From Asterella californica (Eukaryota > Streptophyta > Marchantiopsida > Marchantiales > Aytoniaceae): a stretch of DNA of 64,000 nucleotides. The stretch lies in assembly GCA_036924285.1 (NCBI GenBank), contig JAYKYS010000007.1, forward strand, positions 15,562,001 through 15,626,000. Direction: 5' to 3'. Under the pieces are notes generated by a model. It did not search any database, was not told the DNA's origin, and saw nothing but the letters and a program-made list of their open reading frames with translations. Position numbers and translations under genes: made by a program. Positions 37,870 through 48,379 of this stretch are shown here, piece after piece; within the stretch, counting starts at the first letter, position 1, and the number at the start of each line of letters is the position of its first letter.

Positions 37870-38762
37870 GGGAATGTCAGAAATGGGATAGTGATCTCAA
37901 GTACAAATTCTCGCAACATCTTATGCATCGCGTTTTGCATATGTGCTACTGAGTTTGTTGCTCCCTGAGGAAGAGTGCACATCCGCATCAATCCCAAGGG
38001 AGTGCGCATGGTAGTCAAGTCTCTACTCTCCAAGGCAAGTTGAAACTGATCATAACCCGAAAACAAATCTCCAATAGAATAGATAGACCTCCCAGCAAAC
38101 GCCTCAGCTACCTCATCAACCATAGATCCTGTTCTTACATTCCGAATCGTGATGTTGTTGACAGGCTGCAAGTCTTGGATAAAGCGCAAAGCCCCTGACT
38201 TCTTAGGCACCGTGAACCATCGGCTGGAATACGGAGCCATGGAAGGCTCGAGTATACCCATCTGCATCTTCTCCTTCAATAGCAATGAGCTTTGGCATCA
38301 AGGCACGAGGGACTGGAATCGGCTTCAAGTCCCAGGGCACATGAGGTACAGTGAAGATAACCATCGGAGCTATCATACTAGGATCCACACAACCAATCTC
38401 TTCAGCTGAAAAAGAAAATGCTCTACCATGATTGACAATCATCTGTTCAAAAATCTTCTTTTCTACTTCAGTCAAGAACCCACCTCCTCCTATCTGGAGT
38501 TGTTCGAGTGTTTCCTGAGTAAACTGATGTCCTATTCGTCCAAGATTTCTGAGTACAGGCTCAGTGGCGACTGACTCTATCTGCTGTCGCGAATTAACAT
38601 GTAATTGGGTCGCCATAGGCTTCACCTTCCTCGCTACAGCTTTATATTTGGCGTGTACTTCTACTTCCTGACGAGAGCCGCACCAGCAGACTGCATCCTT
38701 CCATTCATTCTCTAGTCTCGGATGAGGGCGATATTGCAAGTACGAGACAATCTCCTCATAGA
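37866..38762 (-). pseudogene. element C reverse transcriptase, N-terminal half
   Basis: Two overlapping frames (38739-38203 and 38285-37866) give the RT fingers and palm: IFTVPHVPWDLKPIPVPRAL, GILEPSMAPYSSRWFTVPKK, RFIQDLQPVN, IYSIGDLFSGYDQFQLAL and MRTPLGLMRMCTLPQGATNS. The catalytic FLDD box is destroyed: PFL is followed by TFP and a stop, as expected from loss of four bases (GACG) compared with the intact box in E. A frameshift lies near 38,240. This explains why the downstream frame starts just after the box. Confidence 0.88.
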
Positions 38763-38763
38763 C

Positions 38764-39199
38764 TTAAGGAGAATGGATGGGGATCGCCACCCTACCTCCC
38801 AACTGTTCTTCCATCTTACTTACTTCATCTAGCCAACGAACAAAAGATTGTACATCGATAAACTCTTGATACACACCAGAAATCACTTCATTTTCCTCCA
38901 GAGCTCCTATACAGCGCAGATCAGCTATACGTTTCTCCACATGCCTCCTATTCCGTTCAGTCAGATCTTCTACTCGTGTAAACTCACTCCAATCCTCACA
39001 ACTCAAACTCAACAACCCAGATCTCCAACTTGGTACTCTATATATATTCTCAGAACCTCGAGCAGTCTCTTCATTAGTCTCTTGTGATCCCTTGGGCTGC
39101 TCAGGCGAGATCATAGTAGTCCTTGATCCTTCACTCCTGTCTTCCCGCTCTACAAGAGTGGGTTCTAAAAACCCTTACTTCTACAAATAGGGGAGTCTC
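38764..39199 (-). pseudogene. element C protease-RT linker
   Basis: A 116-codon frame (39114-38764) with GSENIYRVPSWRSG, then a charged RNRRHVEKRIADL helix-like stretch and a VISGVYQEF block. It matches the linker segments of B and E. No known enzymatic domain. It is out of frame with the protease upstream. Confidence 0.65.
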
Positions 39200-39832
39200 T
39201 CAAAGTCTGTCTGTTTCGTCGTGGTTTGACCGAACAGTCAGAAATTGAACAGAACGTCTGTCATCAGGACTACGGATCCTAGCAAAGTGTGACCCATCGT
39301 CCATCACTTTGGTCTCCATGCGCACTGCAGTGATATAGGGTTGACCAAGAATGACTGGATACGAAGCAGAAGATTGCACAAAAAAGTGCTGATCTACTTC
39401 TATATCACCTATCCTCACTCTCACGTTAGGACAAGCTCCGTACAACTCTCCCTTCTGGTTGTTAGCAGCACGCAGTACCCATCCATGATTTAGCTCGATA
39501 GGCCACAGTCCTCTCTCATATATCTCTCGTGACATGATATTGATTTCGGATCCGTGGTCAACTAAAGCAGCAATAGGTTCAGGCAAACTCCCAAGACGTA
39601 CCCGTGTGGCAGTTGTAGCACGAGCCCAATGCCTCTTCTTGAAGTCACTGTCAACAGTTGGGCTCTCCTCATCAGCTTCAATAGTGCTAGTTCCAGCAAC
39701 TAACGCCTCCTGCTGGTACCTCTTGTCTCCAATCTCCTGAACATGCACCTTCGCAAACTCCACATCATTTACAGAAGCTCCTATCACATCTATCATTTGG
39801 CTCTCTACCTGCTCAGATATGACTTGCCTCTT
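39200..39832 (-). pseudogene. element C aspartic protease region
   Basis: The frame contains the active-site loop ALVDHGSEINIMSRE (about 39,520-39,565), GWVLRAANNQKGELYGACP and the second conserved block SYPVILGQPYI (about 39,345). His stands where retropepsins have Thr or Ser. It is in the same frame as the zinc-knuckle ORF upstream, separated by a single TGA at 39,833-39,835. It would cleave the polyprotein. Confidence 0.8.
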
Positions 39833-40726
39833 TCACTTGATGACATCAATAATCAGCTCATGAAACTCTCTCTTTGCGATACCAAGAACTTCTCGAAGCG
39901 AAAATTCAACCCGTGCATCTAATATCCTCTGCTCCAGAATGCTTTTAAGATCAGTGGAGGTCTCAATATCTGCAGCCAGCTTGTAAGCAGGCCCTTTCCC
40001 CTTCTCTTGAGCAGTGAACCTTCTGCCAGCAGTCGTTGGTTCTTGCTGTTGTCTCTGTACGTCCTCCATTGGACTTGGAGCAGGTGGTGGAGCCTGGGAG
40101 GTAGACGGGACATCCTCTGGAGGAGCTACACGCCTTCTAGTGATCCTCCGTCCCTGTTCCTCTCTAGTCTCCTCTGGATTCCCAGTTTCAAGCTCAGAAG
40201 CATCTCGTCGTCTCTTCTCTTCCACAGAAGCGTCCTGCCATTGAACATACTTATCTACGTCCAAGAAAGCTTTAATGGACGTTGTATCTATGGGATCTTT
40301 CCACCTTGTGACTCTACGGACAGTTTCCGCTCCTCTTTTCAACACCTCAAAAGGAGCCTCAGTACCACTCCTCTCAAGAGACCTATCCAGCAAAGTAGGG
40401 ATGGAAGAAACTTCAATATGCCCAACATACACATCAAGATTCATCGGTGATACTGTTACTGTAGTTACTGTTGCAGTTGTAGCGACCTGAGGTAGACTCC
40501 TCATACCTCCTCGTCCAAACTTCGTGTTCAATGGCTCTCCGGTAGAAACAAGGTGCAGCCTACCATTCTGGTAGCGAACCACACCATCTCGTAGAGCAGC
40601 TGTAAGCTCTTGGCAATCTCCTCGAAGATGATCTGGACTGTCACACCAGATACACCTACGGACAGGAGCACCCCCTGGACGAGCAGCACCAGGCGTTGGT
40701 GAGAGCTCTCTATGTAAACCAGCCAA
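39833..40726 (-). pseudogene. element C nucleocapsid (zinc knuckle) and pre-protease segment
   Basis: A CCHC knuckle RRCIWCDSPDHLRGDCQEL lies near 40,610-40,670, followed by a Thr/Val-rich stretch, a charged EKRRRDASELE region, a Pro/Gln-rich stretch and the LGIAKREFHELIIDVIK block shared with B and E. It overlaps the upstream gag frame by 17 bases in the +1 frame. There is no ATG at its start, so it was made by frameshifting or the break is a mutation. Confidence 0.8.
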
Positions 40727-41693
40727 CTCTTATCTTCAATTCACGCATCTGTCGGATCAACTCCTCAATTTGATTGTGCTGACCCTGGTTCTCAACCACC
40801 CTCTGAACAAGTACCCTCTGTGCAGGAACTGGCAGAACTGACATTGGAGGCGCTTCTACAGGAATAACATGTCTAGGAGCAAGAACCGGGGGCTGCTGTA
40901 CCTGAGGAGCATAAGGTTGATGGATCACCTCTGCAAGCGGTCGTCCTCCTACGGCCACTCTCCCTCGCCTCTGCTTTGTTAGAACCGCCACAGCATCTTC
41001 CACTCTCCTCCAATCCATAGTAACACCTCCTTCAGCTGATCGATCTGCCAACATGAAGCATAATTGATCTGCTGTAGCTTCATCGGTGGCTTGCAAGAAG
41101 AGCTCTGTCCTTCTAGCATCCAAGGTTATCCGTTCGAGCGTCGAAAGCTGTCGGTATCTTCGATCGAACTCTCTTAGCAACTCATTCAACCCCATCCTAT
41201 GGCCAGGTTGTTGCTCAATCCAATCCAAAAAAGTTCTCCTAGTAACTCTCTCAGAATCCTCCTCAAGGAATTCCTCTCGGAGAGCCCGCTCAAAACTTGT
41301 CCAAACACCAAGATTTCTCCTCTGTACGTCTCTGACTTGATCTCTCAACTCAGGAATCACAGCCAACTCAAAACTCCCAATCATCTCTGCATCGGTCACC
41401 CTCACAAGCTCCATCTCTCCTCTGTACTCACGAAGATATCTAGAAATATCTCTGCCTTCAAATCTTCCACACCTATTCACAATCGCCTGCAAAGCTTTTG
41501 TAGATTTCAACTCACCCCCTCCGACGATCGGATGTTGATGAACCAAAGCTGCAAGCGTCTTTTGTATCTCAGTAGTATCCAGGCCTGATGCTGCAGTGGC
41601 TGCTGAAGACGTTGGTGTAGCCGAAGGTGCAGCAGTAGATGTCGATGCTCCAGCCGTAGAGGCAGTAGCACCACTCCCGCTCTTGCGATCCAT
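40710..41693 (-). CDS. element C gag (capsid-like)
   Basis: 327 codons from a true ATG at 41693. An Ala/Ser/Thr-rich N-terminus of about 40 residues is followed by a retrotransposon gag-type helical domain at about residues 50-215: RDISRYLREYRGEMEL, WTSFERALREEFLEED and LNELLREFDRRYRQLSTLER. A Pro/Val-rich linker then leads to a C-terminal coil, IEELIRQMRELK. It would form the capsid-like particle. It lies 83 bases inside the 5' LTR. The stop overlaps the zinc-knuckle frame. This is the best preserved gag in the window. Confidence 0.82.
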   Translation of the reverse strand: MDRKSGSGATASTAGASTSTAAPSATPTSSAATAASGLDTTEIQKTLAALVHQHPIVGGGELKSTKALQAIVNRCGRFEGRDISRYLREYRGEMELVRVTDAEMIGSFELAVIPELRDQVRDVQRRNLGVWTSFERALREEFLEEDSERVTRRTFLDWIEQQPGHRMGLNELLREFDRRYRQLSTLERITLDARRTELFLQATDEATADQLCFMLADRSAEGGVTMDWRRVEDAVAVLTKQRRGRVAVGGRPLAEVIHQPYAPQVQQPPVLAPRHVIPVEAPPMSVLPVPAQRVLVQRVVENQGQHNQIEELIRQMRELKIRVGWFT

Positions 41694-41752
41694 CTTTCCT
41701 TGTATGCAAATCTCAACCTCAGCAACCTCAGCGATTAATCACCCCAAGATGG

Positions 41753-41770
41753 CTCTCAGTGGAAGTACCA
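41753..41770 (-). promoter_or_regulatory. candidate primer-binding site of element C
   Basis: On the minus strand TGGTACTTCCACTGAGAG begins 6 bases after the 5' LTR. TGG at this place fits a tRNA primer site. I could not assign the tRNA. Confidence 0.35.
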
Positions 41771-41776
41771 AGTTTA

Positions 41777-44207
41777 TGTCAGGGAGAGTCCTTCTCAGGA
41801 AAGGCGAGCCTTCTAGCTGTGATAGATCATGAGATAGAAGTAGAGATTCTATACCAAGACAAGAGCCAAGCAGGAGATCGCAACGACTGAAGTCACTCAC
41901 AGAGACTATGACTATAGATCACTTTACTACTGAACAGATCAAGTCTCAAGTCTCAGGAGACAGATCCCTCTTCAGACACAACAGATAGGAGAAACTTGAA
42001 CTCACGATGCTTTATTTCTCTTCCGAACACACTCAATAGTCCTCCACATATATCAATTTACAACTTATCTCTACTCGAATCCTTACGTTGACCACCGCAA
42101 ATGCCAAACGGCCAATTTCCACTCAACTAGCCTTCTCTCCAGCAGATTTTTCTCCAGAACCTACAATCGATGAAGATTTGAAACTCCAACGCCTTGTACC
42201 CCCCCTACGACAGCTTCAGCACTGAAATTTCTCAGAAAGCCTGACCTTCTTAGTCTCAGTCCTCCTCCTCCGCTCAGATAATGTTCTCTTTTCACCAAAT
42301 TCACCTCAACTCAAGCCTAATAGGTGAAATTCGGACCCCAAACTCTTAATCTTCTCTCTGCGTCAACCTCTCAATTGAAAACTATCAAGAATTTAATCCA
42401 GCGTCAATCAAGAGTCCCTTGCAGATTATCAAAACGATCTCCTTCCATAAAACTGCCTCCTGTCCGATCAGAAGTAATTTTACCTCCAACCTGTAAATTA
42501 GGTAAAGTCTCAGTCTCAATTCTTGTCCGTCCTTCAGCCACGATCACCCAGTTCCTTAATTCAGTTCTGTCAGAAAAAATTGATCTCCCTCAGCCTCCAA
42601 GCTTCTCGTTCCGCTTCAGCTCCCCGCTTTCTCTGTCAAAGAATCTCCTCAAAAAGTGTCACTGATCTCCAGCCGTCGCAAGTATTTAACCTCAAAGCTT
42701 AAGGGCCTAGCTAAGCTGCCCCCTTGCTGTCCTTATAAGTACAGTCGCTTATCACAAGCAGGCCTCCAGCTTAAGCTGCCCCATACTGTCCTTACATACA
42801 AAACTCTTCTTGCAAAACTGACCTTTAAAACTCAAAAAGTGTCTCCGATCTCCAGCCGTCGCACGTATTTAACCTAAAAGCTTAAGGGCCTAGCTAAGCT
42901 GCCCCCTTGCTGTCCTTATAAGTACAGTCGTTTATCACAAGCAGGCCCCCAGCTTAAGCTGCCCCCCTACTGTCCTTACGTACAAAACTCTTCTTGCAAA
43001 ACTGACCCTCTTTTAAATAAAACTGCACAGCTGCCTTTGTAAAACAGACTCCTTCACTGTAAAACGTCACACTGCTTCCTTCGCCATTGCTAAACCGACT
43101 CGACGAATAACAGATTGACAAAAGTTTCCCGTGCCCTTGATGCCATCTTGATGCCATCCTGAATATACTACAAGCCATCCAATGTAGGCCGAAGCCCTAA
43201 CACTTATGAGGCTGCCCCACAGGGCTTACAGTCTCCTCATATGCGCATCAGGTATCTCCCATAGTATAACAGACTCCTTCACTGTAAAACGTCACACTGT
43301 TTCCTTCGCCATTGCTAAACCGACTCGATGGATAAATAACAGATTGACAAAAGTTTCTCGTGGCCTTGATGCCATCTTGATGCCACCCTGAATATACTAC
43401 AAGCCATCCAATGTAGGCCGAAGTCTTAACACTTATGAGGCTGCCCCACAGGACTTACAGCCCCCCCATATGCGCACCAGGTATCTTCCATAGTATATTC
43501 AAGATGGCATGCGGAGGCTTAGGCCAGGAAGCCCACGATTAAGAGAGATACCGGTCTCCCGCCCCTAGATATGCAGGACATGGCTGCACACCCAACATAG
43601 ACTCCCATCCGGGAGGCCAACATGCCGGAATAAGAACCCAAGGCCAGGGAGATTTGATCTTGAGACCTCTTCCTCCCTAGGCAGGCGCACTATCACTTGG
43701 ATCGCCTTTGGTTCCGTTCAAAACCATTAAATTTTCTGTACACATGCTTTTACTAAGAAGTTTTCCTGTAAAGTCTTTACTAGCCTTTCCTACGCTAACT
43801 TCACTATACAACTCCATTTTTAATGAATAAAGAGTCTAAACTATAGTACTTGTGAACACCTACACACTCACTCTATCAGATTCTGAGTTTGAGTCACGAG
43901 CCAAAATCGACAGATTTCTCTCTTTCATACATTTCTCAGTCTAAAACTCCGTACTAACTACTACTTAAAACACTTTCTGTCGAAACTGGAAGCACAAAGT
44001 CGCTCTCCTCGTCGAGCTCTGCATTTTGATGCTCTACGACATCTTTCAAGGTGATATTTCAGTCTAAGCTAGGGGGCAGCTTGTCAAGCATGGCCCCAGC
44101 TTAGCTCCTGCCAGCTTGATAAGCTAAGGCGCAGCTTCCCGAACAAATGCAGGTTGAGTGTCTTCTGAAGTTCCATTTTCGCATCTTGAAAGTCATGCAC
44201 TACGACA
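41777..44207 (-). repeat. element C 5' LTR
   Basis: 2,431 bases, matching the 3' LTR. The 222-base length difference is explained by a private 225-bp tandem duplication at 43,045-43,494. It also has the shared 185-bp duplication. In element orientation it begins TGTCGTAGTGCATGAC and ends GGACTCTCCCTGACA. Confidence 0.95.
43045..43494. repeat. 225-bp tandem duplication private to the C 5' LTR
   Basis: Units begin CAGACTCCTTCACTGTAAAA at about 43,045 and 43,270. The 3' LTR has one unit. Because LTRs are identical at insertion, this duplication arose after insertion. Confidence 0.85.
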
Positions 44208-44211
44208 GCGT

Positions 44212-45022
44212 GGTTCAAAAGGTTTCTGTTGCTGGACTTCATCGTCCCCAATTCGCTCCGCTAGCTTCAAAAGTTCAGCACTTGTCGTAGGTAGCTCCGG
44301 CATCCGGAAGAGAACCTTCTCCGAGCTAGACTTGAGTCTCCTAATAAATATACATTCCTCAGTCCACTTGGAGAACGAATCCAACTTAGCACTGAATTCT
44401 CGCACATAAGCACTTAAGGTCCATGTCTTCTTCAACCTAACTAACTCAACACCGTCCCGAATCCTTTGAAACTTCGGAGTGAATCGTCTCACAAGCAACT
44501 CCTTGAACTATGTCCAACCAAGCACCGAGACGATCAAGACATGTTCATCCTTGTATGCAGTCCCCAGAGAAGCGCATGATCCTTCAAGAACGTAATCGCC
44601 GCTCTCATCTTGTCTGACTCTCGAACCTGTTGCATCTCAAAGTAAAGGTCCAGCTCAGTTAAGAAATCCTTAACCTTGCGAGCCCGTCCTATATCTGAAA
44701 ACGAGATCGGCAAATTCATCTTATAAAGCTTTCTAGTAAACGAAGAACTCCCTTGGTCTGTCTCAAGCTCAACGATATGTTTATTCTTGGAGACCATACC
44801 CTCCTACATGATCTTCATCATCTTGATGAGTTCCGTATACAAGGCTCCTTGATTTCTCGCGCTTGAATCGTTGAGCACCATTGACAAGACTCCATCTTGC
44901 TGCACCGGTGCCGCATCTGGTACTGGACTCTCTTGACGTTGGGGCGAAGATTTTTGGTTATCGTCCCTTGACTGTGTCTCAGGATTAGCTCGAGTCGATT
45001 TGATCTCAGTGTCAGCCGCCAC
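44212..45022 (-). pseudogene. element G gag, N-terminal and capsid part
   Basis: Three pieces, the first two in frame and separated by one stop, the third shifted. A Gln/Pro/Ser-rich start is followed by FTRKLYKMNLPISFSD and KVKDFLTELDLYFEMQQV, then WTLSAYVREFSAKLDSF and ELLKLAERIGDDEVQQQKPF. This is a typical plant retrotransposon gag fold. The frame reaches the target-site GCGT and resumes at 33,258 beyond element C as P-R-S-T-D-K. Gag would assemble the particle. Confidence 0.82.
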
Positions 45023-45160
45023 TCGTCTCTTGGTTTTCCTCTTGGAACTTTATCTTACGTCGGTCATCGCTCCAAGTGTTCACTTAGAAACTTTGATCGC
45101 GTCCCTCCTCAAGCGTCCAACCTTCAGCCGCTACCTCAAGTTCTCGCTCACTGAAGCGTC

Positions 45161-45173
45161 GGCTCTGATACCA
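45161..45173 (-). promoter_or_regulatory. tRNA-iMet primer-binding site of element G
   Basis: TGGTATCAGAGCC on the minus strand is the classic plant initiator-tRNA-Met primer site. It lies 140-150 bases before the gag frame, as expected for a 5' leader, and fixes the orientation of element G. Confidence 0.92.
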
Positions 45174-45180
45174 CTTTTCG

Positions 45181-46241
45181 TGCACTTACCGCCTTATGCG
45201 CCAACGGAAGCTCTTGCTCAGTAGGTCACGAAATTCACACCGCTAACCTGCAAACCACAATCACAAATTAGCGTCCATGCATCACTTACCTTAACTTTGT
45301 TTGGTCCGGACCGGAGCCGGACCGTCTCCCTAATCATCAAGCTCAACATTCCTCTAAGTCCCAACCTAGACCTACCTTGGTCGGTCTCAAAACATGAGCA
45401 AGTCACAAGATGACTTGGGACGGACTGCTCATAAAGTCCATGGTCCTAAACGGTGCCTCTAGCACACTTAGCGACCCAACCGTTCGTGATGTTCGTCTGG
45501 GTCTAAACTCCCGAACGATGGTCTAACCCGCCGACTCGTTCCCTAGTCTTGCTCCAATCCTTACATCGTTCCTAAGTCCAGACGTCTAAGTCTGGACCGG
45601 AACGTGCCTTGGAACCGATCCAGCCATCACCTCATGCCCCCAGGATCCGTCCGTCAAACCCTAGGATCCGGTGACTCGTCCTGGCCCACCCAGGCATCGA
45701 GCCCCCCTCATATATACTTCTAGGGATCAGCGGCACCGCCCTCCTCTTTGGTCCCTGAGAATTATATCACAATCCGATCACGAGATCCGTCATAATTCTC
45801 AGCTCGGATGTCAGTTTGAGGAGTTCTACATATCAATGGAAAGCTCTCGTCGAGACCTTTCCAATGATATCTTAGTCGCCTCGAGATCTTATGTGGAGCT
45901 CCGTCCACGACCTAAAACGTCGCTAGAGCTCCAACACTTAGCCGTTTTTTAGAAACCTGTGGTTCGGACCAACGTCCGAACCACGATCCGTCTACGTCTC
46001 GGACCCACGTCTCAGACTTATGTCTTAGACTTGTGTTTTGGTCCGTTTCTAAACTTGCCCTTTTAGGTCAGCGTTCGTCTGGGGTCGTCTTGGGATAGGC
46101 CCCTATGTCATAATCCAATGTTCCAACCTTGGTTCAGAGAATCACTTAAGGTTCATCTGATCTCGACTTTCCAGTCAAGCCGTTAAGTCTAACTCGCAAC
46201 GTTCACAACCTAGCGCAAGTCTACTAGGGTTCTATTGTTCA
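45181..46241 (-). repeat. probable 5' LTR of element G
   Basis: About 1,061 bases between the primer site and the point where coding sequence of element H stops. Proposed ends in element orientation are TGAACAATAG and GTAAGTGCA. Boundaries are inferred because the matching 3' LTR is not in the window. The 7-base gap to the primer site is long, so the right-hand end could be a few bases off. Confidence 0.5.
45959..45984. repeat. hairpin within the G LTR, 11-bp stem
   Basis: GTGGTTCGGAC pairs perfectly with GTCCGAACCAC around the loop CAAC. It lies in a region of several diverged GGTCCGAAC-like words. Confidence 0.88.
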
Positions 46242-46507
46242 CGTTTGCGTCCGATCTTGAGAATGAGAGTCGAGACACGTGTATACCACACCACTAATAT
46301 TGTCATTGGAGTAAGCTATGCGTACGCTTCATCCCAAAATGTCTCAACTCCTCATGGGCATGTCGTACTAACTGTGTCCTTTGGGGTGGATGTGGCACTA
46401 TTTGTGCTCTTCCATCATCTCACACTCGAAGTACATGTCGTCCTTCTGATCAAAATCTCTTCGTTCGTTGGAGGACGCGATCTCGCTCCTTGGCACTTAC
46501 TGTGTCT
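46242..46507 (-). pseudogene. element H integrase zinc-binding N-terminus
   Basis: After a charged linker, the segment near 46,290-46,370 reads VRHAHEELRHFGMKRTHSLL, the His-His part of an integrase HHCC domain. A YWW-type segment follows before the sequence stops at the G LTR. The Cys pair and the catalytic core are absent, apparently displaced by element G. Confidence 0.6.
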
Positions 46508-46903
46508 ACCACCATGTCAGTACGTAGATACTCCATTACGATCACATCGTCATGGATATCTCGCTGGTCTGGAACACTATCTCCACCTTCAGGATCTGGA
46601 GACTCACCATCTACTCTCTGACTTGAAAAAGATACTACTTGGTCCTCCATAAGAGTTCATGGTCAACACACATGCAACCAACTCATGCACGAGTAAGCAA
46701 GATCAGACTGTAGTGTCAAGGTGACATGCATCTGTCTTTTTGTGTGTGTTAACCATGAACTCTAGTATGGAGGATCAGGTAGTATCTTTCTCAAGTCAAA
46801 GAGTAGATGATGAGTCTCCAGATCCTGAGGGTGGAGATGGTGTTCCAGATCAGCAGATATCCACAACGATGACCGTAATGAAGTATCTACGTACTAGCAT
46901 GGG
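46508..46903. repeat. large inverted duplication of the RH-integrase linker
   Basis: The arms 46,508-46,677 and 46,741-46,903 are inverted copies (about 85-90% similar by eye) around a 60-base unrelated spacer. Both encode the same peptide, MEDQVVSFSSQRVD(D/G)ESP, on opposite strands. The minus-strand arm is in the expected order for element H; the plus-strand arm is the extra copy inserted between RNase H and the linker. Confidence 0.88.
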
Positions 46904-47290
46904 TGATAAGCAATACTACCGTTTACTCAACCCATCGACATCTAGGTTTGCAACTCTAGATCTATGCACTACTTGGAAGTCATACTCTTGTAAGATCAAA
47001 GCTCATCGTCTTAAGCTTCCTTGTAAGCTTGTCGGACTCCATCAACCACTTGAGCGGCTGCTGATCAGCGATGAGAGTAAAAGAGTTTCCAAACAGATAA
47101 CATCAGAAGTGTGCAACAACCCACACTGTAGCTAAACACTCCCCCTCATACGAACTGTACCTTATCTCTATCGAATTGTTGGAGCGACTGACATATGCCA
47201 CCACAAACTCCTTTTTCTCATCGTCGTGTTGTGAGTCAGCATTGCTCCAAGTCCCAACATACTCCAATCAATGTATAGTTGGAAAGGACG
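46904..47290 (-). pseudogene. element H RNase H remnant
   Basis: Blocks YIDWSMLGLGAMLTH, then YSSYEGECLATVW, FTLIADQQPLKWLMESDKL and ANLDVDGLS in minus-strand frames. These are standard features of gypsy RNase H (first Asp, the E-region, the D-Q-P-L block). Frame changes occur near 47,200 and 47,000. Confidence 0.8.
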
Positions 47291-48230
47291 CCCCCTAACG
47301 GGTCTCCTCAAGATGGAAGCAGATGTCAACCTATCTTTGAGCTCTACAAAAGCTCGCTCTTGCTCATCTCCCCATTGTCACTCCTGGTCCACCTTCATCA
47401 GCTTGGTCAATGGCTTCGCAATTGCACTTAACTCTTTTACGTATCAACAATAGAAGTTCACCAAATCAACAAATGTCCGAACTTGACTCACATCTGTGGG
47501 ACGTGAGATACGTGCAATAGCCTCAACCTTCGTTGAGACTCGTTGAACATCCAACCCACCTTGGTAGATGGTGTGACCTAGATACTCTACCAACTCTTAG
47601 AAGAACTTACATTTTCCAGGTGTAACTTCAACCCATGAGCTATTAACCGCTCAAACACATCCTGTAAGTGTTTCTCGTGCTCCTCCACTATAGCACTATA
47701 GACTAAGATGTCATCAATTAACATTGAACAAAATCCAGCCCTGCTAGGATCATGTCCATCACCTTTTGGAACTCAGTAAGAGCATTCTTCAACCCAAAAT
47801 GGTAAGAATCGTCACTGATACAAACAATCCTTGTCGTGAGAGTCAATTCTTCATAATGCTATCTTGGACTTATCTTCGTCTCTCACCGGCAACCGATGAT
47901 ACCTTGCTCAAAGATCTAAAGTACTGAAGACCTTCACATGCCCCACTGCATCAAAGATCTCTTCAGATGTCGGCATGGCATACTTATCAAACATCACCTG
48001 TCAATTGATAAGCCGGTAGTCTCCACACATCCGCTTACCCGTGTAGTTGCCATACATATCCTTCTTTGCTGACATAATTATGGCAGATGCATACTCTCCA
48101 TGCGACGTCTCCACCAACCCAACCTCCAACAAGTCTTGAGTCCTACTTTGGATAAAGGCTCTCTCCATGTAATTGTATTTCTAAGGACGTCGAAAGATTG
48201 ACGTGTCACTAGTCAAGTCGATCCGTATAC
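47291..48230 (-). pseudogene. element H reverse transcriptase remnant
   Basis: From right to left: SPRLGIRIDLTS, YASAIIMSAKKD, CGDYRLIN, MPTSEEIFDAVGHVKVFSTL, FGLKNALTEFQKVMDMILAG, and the catalytic box MLIDDILVYS at about 47,701-47,727, with both Asp present and Leu in place of Tyr. Then RPTDVSQVRTFVDLVNFYC and KELSAIAKPLTKLMK complete the thumb and connection. Multiple stops and shifts make it inactive. Confidence 0.85.
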
Positions 48231-48379
48231 CTAGTCTTGGACTGCTCATCATCAACAACCTCCACCTCCACTGTGCAAAAGACTACCGCAGTCCTAGCTG
48301 CAAGTCCACACTCTCTCTTACAACATCTCATGATGTCCAAGAATGACGAACTCCACAAGCCTCGCCCTCAACCTTTGCT

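Larger units (their letters stand above)
33263..44207 (-). mobile_element. element C: structurally complete Ty3/gypsy retrotransposon
   Basis: A 10.9-kb minus-strand element, with 5' LTR 41777-44207, internal gag-protease-RT-RNase H-integrase, PPT 35472-35483 and 3' LTR 33263-35471. It is flanked by GCGT at 33259-33262 and 44208-44211. LTR ends in its own orientation are TGTCGTAGTGC and CCCTGACA. The insertion splits the gag of element G, whose frame continues across it. The two LTRs are very similar, so insertion is fairly recent compared with B and E. Coding is nearly continuous, but single stops, a few frameshifts and a 4-base deletion at the RT active site make it non-autonomous. Confidence 0.95.
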
